Of a DNA stretch of 5,048 nt, positions 1 through 3,829 are shown piece by piece. The notes beneath the pieces are model-generated. The model saw nothing but the letters and a program-made list of their open reading frames with translations, had not been told where the DNA came from and did not search any database. The stretch covers positions 1 through 5,048 of the forward strand of contig CALHKJ010000375.1 in NCBI GenBank assembly GCA_938033975.1, written 5' to 3'. Both the position numbers and the translations under genes were made by a program. This stretch comes from an uncultured Saprospiraceae bacterium (GTDB taxonomy: Bacteria; Bacteroidota; Bacteroidia; Chitinophagales; Saprospiraceae). The stretch's first letter is position 1. Each line of letters opens with the position of its first letter.

Positions 1-19
1 TTGCTTGCTTTTTGATCAT
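1..19 (-). CDS. Possible start of a minus-strand gene running off the left edge
   Basis: An ATG at 19-17 on the minus strand opens the frame M-I-K-K-Q-A before the window ends. It sits in an A-rich context (TAATTAAAA directly upstream), which resembles other starts in this window, and a lysine-rich N-terminus would suit a signal peptide or cytoplasmic protein. It would lie about 95 bases downstream of the lipoprotein gene on the same strand. Only six codons are visible, so no product can be assigned and the call may be chance. Confidence 0.25.
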
Positions 20-82
20 TTTTAATTACAATTGAATGTTTATCATTTATAAATTGACATTTTCATTTCTATGCATCGAGAC

Positions 83-108
83 AATCCTTATTACTCTTCT
101 TGAGGATT
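83..108 (-). terminator. Weak hairpin just after the lipoprotein stop codon
   Basis: AATCCTTA at 83-90 pairs with TGAGGATT at 101-108, giving eight pairs including one G-T wobble and a 10-base loop. It begins six bases beyond the lipoprotein stop on the minus strand. No run of T follows on that strand, so it is not a classical intrinsic terminator. It may be a 3'-end stem or chance. Confidence 0.25.
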
Positions 109-114
109 TGTTTT

Positions 115-882
115 CTAGCTCTCACTACTTGGATAATAATCACTAGCATATTGATATTGATGATAGCCTTGTCCTAAGTGGTCACCAACAATATTGAAAT
201 AACAATCTTCATTTTCACCGAATGGTAAGATAATTAATGGTTTTTGTAAATCGATTTTTTTAATGCTAAATCCTTCTGGTAAAACAACATTCAAATTGGG
301 GGCTCCTGTCTCAGTAGCGTGCATAGCATAGAGATTACCTTCGTTGTCTGAGATTTGATAAATTTCATTTTCAAAGACTACGGCTTGGCATTTTTTGATG
401 GTCTTGACGACCAAATGACCTTCTTCAGGCTTGAGTAAATTTGTTTTGGCTGGAATATAATCTACCGCCAAAGGGTTAGCAAGTTTTGTCCAAGAGTAAC
501 CTTTGTATTGGATTTGCGTTTTACACGCAGCGCCTTGACAATTGGAAGGCGCATCTGGTGAACGAAGGAATACCGTTTTGTCAATCATTATATGGCGGTC
601 TATGTTTTTTTTCCATGGCAAACGAGGTTTAAAATCGTCCCATTCATTTCTAGGGATAGGATTGTCACCAACACCTATGACCACTAAATTCTCTTTTATA
701 TTAATTAACTCAGTTGCAAAACCTACTTCCTGCCATTGGATATTCTTTGGCAGTTCAAAAGCTGGTTTGGTTTTATACTTAATACCAGCTTCTGCAGCAG
801 ATTCGAAACCGCAAGAAGTGAACATAAATATTCCGAAAATAAAGTATCCGAATAATGAGCTAATTGATTTCATCTTTATCAT
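115..882 (-). CDS. Lipoprotein of unknown function
   Basis: The 255-residue product starts with a short positive segment, a hydrophobic core (about residues 8-22) and the lipobox F-T-S-C, with Cys24 as the likely lipidated residue. It is therefore predicted to be a membrane-anchored lipoprotein. The mature part has no membrane segment. Features that look conserved are R-N-E-W-D-D-F-K-P-R near 78-87, F-L-R-S-P-D-A at 105-111, a close cysteine pair (Cys115, Cys120), S-W-T-K-L-A-N-P-L at 130-138, Y-A-M-H-A-T at 185-190 and D-C-Y-F-N-I-V-G-D-H-L-G-Q-G-Y-H-Q at 226-242. The tail is rich in Tyr and Ser. I recall similar hypothetical proteins in other bacteria but cannot name a function. A second ATG at codon 4 (873-871) is an equally good start. 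The gene is divergent from the coiled-coil protein gene and appears monocistronic. Confidence 0.85.
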   Translation of the reverse strand: MIKMKSISSLFGYFIFGIFMFTSCGFESAAEAGIKYKTKPAFELPKNIQWQEVGFATELINIKENLVVIGVGDNPIPRNEWDDFKPRLPWKKNIDRHIMIDKTVFLRSPDAPSNCQGAACKTQIQYKGYSWTKLANPLAVDYIPAKTNLLKPEEGHLVVKTIKKCQAVVFENEIYQISDNEGNLYAMHATETGAPNLNVVLPEGFSIKKIDLQKPLIILPFGENEDCYFNIVGDHLGQGYHQYQYASDYYPSSES

Positions 883-974
883 GAATAATTTTTATGAGTA
901 TTTAATTTTTGAACAATGTATTACCACCTGTTAATTAACATAAATTTCTGTGTAATCATTTGGATAATCCCTTA

Positions 975-1000
975 GGTCAAAAGCGGTATTGGCTTTTACC
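975..1000. repeat. Near-perfect inverted repeat in the divergent region
   Basis: GGT-C-AAAAGC (975-984) pairs with GCTTTT-ACC (992-1000) around a 7-base loop, giving nine base pairs with a single bulged C at 978. No T run follows on either strand, so it is not a standard terminator. It lies about 95 bases upstream of the lipoprotein start and about 240 upstream of the coiled-coil gene start, which would fit an operator or a structured leader. No regulator is identifiable. Confidence 0.45.
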
Positions 1001-1102
1001 ATGAGTAAAAAACAATTAGTCAAATAAATCCTATGGTATTGATTTAATTAATAAGCTATTAAAATTCTCATTAACAGTGCAAATACCTTTTATTGTTCAG
1101 TG

Positions 1103-1132
1103 TGTCCCCCTTTTGTCCCCCCTCTATTTTTG
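1103..1132 (+). promoter_or_regulatory. Candidate promoter with C-rich direct repeats for the coiled-coil gene
   Basis: TATTTTTG at 1125-1132 matches the Bacteroidota primary sigma factor -7 consensus TAnnTTTG. A -33 element is poor: TGTG at 1101-1104 is the best match at about 20 bases of spacing. Between the two lies a direct repeat, TGTCCCCC at 1103-1110 and 1114-1121, with 11-base spacing, conspicuous in A+T-rich DNA. If used, the promoter would give a leader of about 100 bases before the ATG at 1239. No transcription data support it. Confidence 0.3.
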
Positions 1133-1238
1133 TTGAAACCTCTTGTTCTAAGTTAAATTTATCTATCCAAAAGACCAATATACATATCTGAAAATTTATG
1201 CAATTGGACATTATTGAAAACATTCAAAAAAAATTAAC

Positions 1239-1802
1239 ATGAGACATTTAATTATTACAATTCTAGTTGTAATTATCTATCCAACAATTATTCAAGCACA
1301 AGAAAATTTTGGTTTATCTGTAGAAAGTGGATCAGATATTTCAATAGCTGGTAATACTGGCTTTGGATATATTGGCCAATTCGATGGTTTGCATTTGACT
1401 TTCGATGGCAACGAGATACAAGGACAAAACGGTACCAATTGGGAGGACCTGTTAATAAATTATTGGGGTGGTGATATAAAACTAGCTACTCGATCAACAA
1501 GCACAGGCAGCTTTAATGCCTGCAATCTTTTATATGTGAATCGTAGTAGAGAAAGTGTTGGAATTGGCATTGGAGAACCTCTATATAAACTAGATGTCAA
1601 TGGAGACGGAAGTAAATCTCTAGACTACATCAGCTTGATCCCTATTTTGACCAAAGCCATTCAAGAACAGCAAGAGATTATTGACAAGCAACAAAGTATT
1701 ATTAACAAACAACAAAAAAAGATGGATGCCTACGACAATGAATTGGCAGAGATGAGAGCTGAATTGAAAATAATAAAAGATATGTTGAAGGACGAGAATT
1801 AG
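1239..1802 (+). CDS. Secreted coiled-coil protein, tail-fibre-like C-terminal layout
   Basis: The 187-residue product has a signal peptide (hydrophobic residues 4-17, likely cleavage after I-I-Q-A at residue 20, mature start Q-E-N). Residues 24-105 are Gly- and Asn-rich and probably beta-structured. Residues 107-121 (V-G-I-G-I-G-E-P-L-Y-K-L-D-V-N) match the 'VGIGT..P..KLDVNG' signature that in Bacteroidota surface proteins precedes a tail-fibre or intramolecular-chaperone (peptidase S74-like) region. Here the chaperone domain is absent. Instead, L-I-P-I-L-T-K-A-I-Q-E-Q-Q (133-145) leads into a coiled coil up to about residue 185, which suggests oligomerisation. No T9SS sorting domain is visible. 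The ATG follows an A-rich leader, and the gene converges on the minus-strand gene at 1896-2624. The function is unknown; a structural surface role is inference. Confidence 0.85.
   Translation: MRHLIITILVVIIYPTIIQAQENFGLSVESGSDISIAGNTGFGYIGQFDGLHLTFDGNEIQGQNGTNWEDLLINYWGGDIKLATRSTSTGSFNACNLLYVNRSRESVGIGIGEPLYKLDVNGDGSKSLDYISLIPILTKAIQEQQEIIDKQQSIINKQQKKMDAYDNELAEMRAELKIIKDMLKDEN
1677..1718 (+). repeat. In-gene tandem duplication of a 21-base coiled-coil heptad
   Basis: Two adjacent 21-base units (1677-1697 and 1698-1718) agree at 17 of 21 positions. They encode I-I-D-K-Q-Q-S and I-I-N-K-Q-Q-K, one heptad each. This looks like growth of the coiled coil by duplication of a single heptad; three of the four differences are G in the first unit and A in the second. 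Confidence 0.6.
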
Positions 1803-1818
1803 TCAGTGATGTCGGAAT

Positions 1819-1851
1819 TGGAATCGATTGAGATATCGGTTCCTGATTCCA
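1819..1851. repeat. Inverted repeat between convergent genes
   Basis: TGGAATC at 1819-1825 is the reverse complement of GATTCCA at 1845-1851, with a 19-base loop that contains GATATC. It starts 17 bases after the stop of the coiled-coil gene and overlaps the outer edge of the first heptamer array. It could be a shared 3'-end stem for the convergent genes, but there is no T run and the loop is long. Confidence 0.25.
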
Positions 1852-1902
1852 CCATCTCGGCTCCCGACTCTCGGCTCTCAACTCTCGACTCCCAACTACC
1901 CA
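1833..1902. repeat. Degenerate heptanucleotide repeat array A
   Basis: Ten consecutive 7-base units fit this stretch. The best six (1861-1902) follow CTCYCRR: CTCCCGA, CTCTCGG, CTCTCAA and CTCTCGA are the first four, and the last is CTACCCA. The outer units (1833-1860) are more diverged. The core is 25 of 42 G+C, far above its surroundings, and pyrimidine-rich on the plus strand. The last unit contains the TAG stop of the minus-strand gene (CTA at 1896-1898), so on the minus strand the array begins exactly at that gene's 3' end. The outer end reads GGAACCGAT on the minus strand, as in array B. It resembles the heptanucleotide short tandemly repeated repetitive (STRR) sequences known in cyanobacteria. 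Confidence 0.8.
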
Positions 1903-2624
1903 GCCAATTTCAATATAAAATATCGTTCAATTTCTTCTAGTATATTGATGATGTCTTCATATTGGATTTCTTCCATGTTGTTAAAATCCATAAGACGATG
2001 ATTCCAAACTTTGTTGGGATACTTTTCAGCGATTAAATGCCTTAACTTTTGTAGTGCTGCATTTCTATGATTGTATCTTTCTTCTACTTCTAATGACCCG
2101 ATCCTGATGGCACAATACAAACTATATTTTTTATTCGAAATGTCATCTGCGCAATTTCTATCATCCTCTTTGTTCCAGTACATTTCTTCTGACAAAAGAT
2201 CTTTTGCTAATCTTATTATTTTTAAATCAGCTTCTGTTACAGGAACTATTGGGTCATTGTCAACGGTAAAGGATATTGATTGACTTCTAATTTCTAAATT
2301 GTCGAATGTTATGTAATTACTTCTGAATCGAAACATGATTTGATCATAACCAGCTCGATTAGTAATCGTGAATTCTGTTGGTACTGTAAATTTATTCTTA
2401 AAATTAATCGTACCAATTCTAGGGAACTGCCCAAAAAAAGAACTACTATCTAATTCTGTATAACTTGAATCTAATTCAATTTCAAAGCCCGCATAATATA
2501 TATTTTCACAAGTACCAACCAATTTGTTGTTTTGTATAAACAGTTCTCCTTTATCTTGCCCAAATAGTAAATTTGTTCCAGATAGAAAAAGTAGTAGAAA
2601 AGTGATGCGAATAATGTTATTAAT
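1896..2624 (-). CDS. Secreted protein of unknown function, no canonical start codon
   Basis: The frame is open from the TAG at 2633-2631 to the stop at 1896. Its first residues, K-I-N-N-I-I-R then I-T-F-L-L-L-F-L-S-G and L-L-F-G-Q-D, form a clear signal peptide with likely cleavage before Gln23 (counted from ATT at 2624). The only standard start in the region is TTG at 2522, which would remove the signal peptide and is therefore unlikely to be the real start. Codons in the expected start position are GTA-AAA-ATT (2630-2622). Of about 242 residues, roughly 24-125 look beta-rich. The C-terminal part is alpha-helical with conserved-looking motifs: D-D-R-N-C (154-158), Y-S-L-Y-C-A (167-172), Y-N-H-R-N-A-A-L-Q (184-192) and N-H-R-L-M-D-F-N-N (208-216). 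I recall such helical domains in uncharacterised bacterial proteins but cannot name the family. Heptamer arrays abut both ends. It may be functional through unusual initiation or a recent start-loss pseudogene. Confidence 0.72.
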   Translation of the reverse strand: MNNIIRITFLLLFLSGTNLLFGQDKGELFIQNNKLVGTCENIYYAGFEIELDSSYTELDSSSFFGQFPRIGTINFKNKFTVPTEFTITNRAGYDQIMFRFRSNYITFDNLEIRSQSISFTVDNDPIVPVTEADLKIIRLAKDLLSEEMYWNKEDDRNCADDISNKKYSLYCAIRIGSLEVEERYNHRNAALQKLRHLIAEKYPNKVWNHRLMDFNNMEEIQYEDIINILEEIERYFILKLAG

Positions 2625-2673
2625 TTTTACCTATTTGCGCTAAGCATATAATCAAATCCATCGGTTCCCACAT
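2620..2673 (-). other. Short upstream reading frame overlapping the signal-peptide gene start
   Basis: An ATG at 2673-2671, inside array B, opens a 17-codon frame starting M-W-E-P-M-D-L. Its TAA (2622-2620) overlaps the ATT at 2624-2622 that begins the signal-peptide frame. A second small frame, M-L-S-A-N-R (ATG at 2647), stops at 2629-2627. Either could deliver ribosomes to the downstream gene by coupling, or both may be chance. No ribosome binding site is evident. Confidence 0.2.
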
Positions 2674-2752
2674 CTCAGTTCCCACCTCTCTGCTCCCGGC
2701 TCTCTGCTCCCGGCTCTCGACTCCCGACTCCCGATTCCCTCTCGGTTCCCCC
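2658..2752. repeat. Degenerate heptanucleotide repeat array B
   Basis: Eleven in-phase 7-base units run from 2658 to 2734, with a slightly out-of-phase end to 2752. Core units are CTCTCTG, CTCCCGG, CTCTCGA and CTCCCGA. The 14-base unit CTCTCTGCTCCCGG is present twice without mismatch (2686-2699 and 2700-2713), pointing to recent slippage or duplication. The core 2686-2734 is 34 of 49 G+C. On the minus strand the array begins at the stop codon of the T9SS gene (TAG at 2754-2752) and ends with GGAACCGAT about 35 bases before the start region of the next gene. It has the same orientation and end motif as array A. Confidence 0.85.
2723..2752 (-). other. Possible G-quadruplex-forming stretch at the T9SS gene stop
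   Basis: On the minus strand four G tracts occur in 30 bases: G5 at 2752-2748 (including the G of TAG), and G3 at 2739-2737, 2732-2730 and 2725-2723. The loops are 8, 4 and 4 bases. The pattern would permit a quadruplex in the transcript 3' end, but the 8-base loop makes it marginal and it may only reflect the repeat composition. Confidence 0.25.
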
Positions 2753-3654
2753 TAAAACTTCACAAAAGATTTAAAATAACTTGCCTTGTTTCTATGACTT
2801 ATTTCTATAAAATATATTCCATTACTAAAAGAAGCAACATCAATTTCCATGTCACTTGGTGTAATAGCAGCATCAGTAAAAACGACATCTCCAGTTGAAT
2901 CATAAATTCTAATTTTTTCTATTTCTCTTTCTTCTGATTCTATAAACAGTAAATCATTCGTTGGGTTTGGATAAACTTTTAGTTGACTCAAATCGACATC
3001 TTTAATATCTACCAACTCATCACAAATGTTCGACTCAGGGTAATTAAAACTTCCATTACTATAGCAACTGAATGAATTTGTGCCTCCTCCTATCAGGAGA
3101 CATCCATCCATATTCCACAATAAGTATTCATTTCCAATTTGGCCAACACCTTCTAAGATTTCCACATACTCTGTATTAATTATATTTGAATCTAGCAAGC
3201 ATAACTTTTGTAAATGCCATTTTTTATGATCAACCCCATCTATGCTTTCTATTGTTATGCTGTCTGTAACTAATTTGACATTGCCATCATAATCAAAATT
3301 CAAATCCAATGTGTCTCCTTCTTCCATTGAGAAATCTAAAATTAGCCTGTCATTTACAAAAACAGAATCATCTGTAATGAGCATTGTTCCAATTATCTGA
3401 GATCCTTGAACGGTTGAGTTTTGTGGGAAGAATTCTGTTCTTGAATAGGTTCTTCTTAGTATCTTTTGATTTGTTCCATTCACCAGAGTATCTCCTTCGA
3501 CAAATATCATATCCCATCCAAATCCATTTCCATTATGGTGTTCGTGGCTATAATTCCAATGCGATCCTATAGCACCAAACTCTATTTGTCCTATTAAGTG
3601 ATCAATAGGATATACCATAAATAGTAGAGCAATTAGAAGAAGCTTTGAGTCCAT
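2752..3654 (-). CDS. T9SS type A sorting domain-containing secreted protein
   Basis: The 300-residue product has a signal peptide (hydrophobic core about 4-16, likely cleavage near I-G/Q at 22-23). The body (about 24-215) has the pattern of many Bacteroidota secreted proteins of unknown function: an N-terminal G-S-H-W-N-Y motif (30-35), repeated G-D-T-L turns (54-57, 113-116), V-E-I-L-E-G-V-G-Q-I-G (164-174), then a cysteine-containing stretch ending S-F-S-C-Y (194-198). Four cysteines lie at 152, 185, 197 and 211. Residues 226-300 form a type A T9SS C-terminal domain: K-V-Y-P-N-P-T-N-D, a central I-R-I-Y-D-S-T-G-D, then F-S-N-G-I-Y-F-I-E-I and a terminal F-V-K-F. The protein should cross the outer membrane by T9SS and lose this tail. 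The start is the ATG at 3654-3652. Its stop abuts array B; the next minus-strand gene starts about 128 bases on, so read-through is possible. Confidence 0.9.
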   Translation of the reverse strand: MDSKLLLIALLFMVYPIDHLIGQIEFGAIGSHWNYSHEHHNGNGFGWDMIFVEGDTLVNGTNQKILRRTYSRTEFFPQNSTVQGSQIIGTMLITDDSVFVNDRLILDFSMEEGDTLDLNFDYDGNVKLVTDSITIESIDGVDHKKWHLQKLCLLDSNIINTEYVEILEGVGQIGNEYLLWNMDGCLLIGGGTNSFSCYSNGSFNYPESNICDELVDIKDVDLSQLKVYPNPTNDLLFIESEEREIEKIRIYDSTGDVVFTDAAITPSDMEIDVASFSNGIYFIEISHRNKASYFKSFVKF

Positions 3655-3736
3655 GTTTAATTCTTTTTGTTGTTAATAATGATTCTGAGGTAGTTGACGA
3701 TAACAAAATACAATTAGTAATCCACTAAGACAACAA

Positions 3737-3763
3737 TAAAAAAACCTTCAAGTAATCTTGAAG
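3737..3763 (-). terminator. Intrinsic-terminator-like hairpin on the minus strand
   Basis: On the minus strand CTTCAAG (3763-3757), loop ATTA and CTTGAAG (3752-3746) form a perfect 7-pair stem, followed by GG and seven T (3744-3738). The form is right for a rho-independent terminator, though the stem has only three G-C pairs. It lies about 83 bases upstream of the T9SS gene start on the same strand. It may stop antisense transcription coming from the PA-domain gene, or act as an attenuator if the T9SS gene promoter is further upstream. Confidence 0.5.
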
Positions 3764-3803
3764 ATAGTTGGATTGAATTAAACTATAAATATTAACTTAA
3801 ATG

Positions 3804-3812
3804 TAATCTTTG
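3804..3812 (+). promoter_or_regulatory. Weak -7-like element before the PA-domain gene
   Basis: TAATCTTTG at 3804-3812 resembles the Bacteroidota -7 consensus TAnnTTTG with one extra base, and is followed by CA as is common in this phylum. It lies 17 bases before the ATG at 3830. No convincing -33 element is seen at the usual distance, so this is a weak call. Confidence 0.25.
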
Positions 3813-3829
3813 CATAATTCAGTTTTATC

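Larger units (their letters stand above)
883..1238. other. Divergent intergenic region, 356 bases
   Basis: This stretch separates the starts of the minus-strand lipoprotein gene and the plus-strand coiled-coil gene, so promoters for both should lie here. I see an inverted repeat at 975-1000, a pair of C-rich direct repeats at 1103-1122 and a Bacteroidota-type -7 element at 1125-1132. On the minus strand TACATTG (920-914) is an imperfect -7 candidate for the lipoprotein gene, too weak to list. No coding region longer than a few codons and no RNA gene was recognised. Confidence 0.6.

Noticed and set aside
542..934. Plus-strand open frame of 130 codons
   Set aside because: It is antisense to most of the lipoprotein gene, has no recognisable domain and its composition follows the opposite strand's codons.
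931..938. TTAATTAA palindrome
   Set aside because: An 8-base A+T palindrome is expected by chance in this composition.
1001..1027. Eight-codon frame M-S-K-K-Q-L-V-K directly after the inverted repeat
   Set aside because: Too short to support as a leader peptide and not placed before a plus-strand gene start or attenuator.
2071..2283. Plus-strand open frame of 70 codons
   Set aside because: Lies wholly within the minus-strand secreted protein gene; a shadow frame.
1833..2752. CRISPR array
   Set aside because: The repeats are contiguous 7-base units with no unique spacers of constant length.
1833..2752. Insertion sequence or transposon around the bracketed gene
   Set aside because: The flanking arrays are direct, not terminal inverted repeats, and the gene lacks any transposase motif.
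3384..3572. Plus-strand open frame of 62 codons
   Set aside because: Antisense to the T9SS gene, which has clear family features.
3704..3710. Minus-strand TATTTTG as -7 element for the T9SS gene
   Set aside because: It lacks one base of the TAnnTTTG spacing; a TTG 20 bases upstream makes it tempting but the match is not good enough to list.
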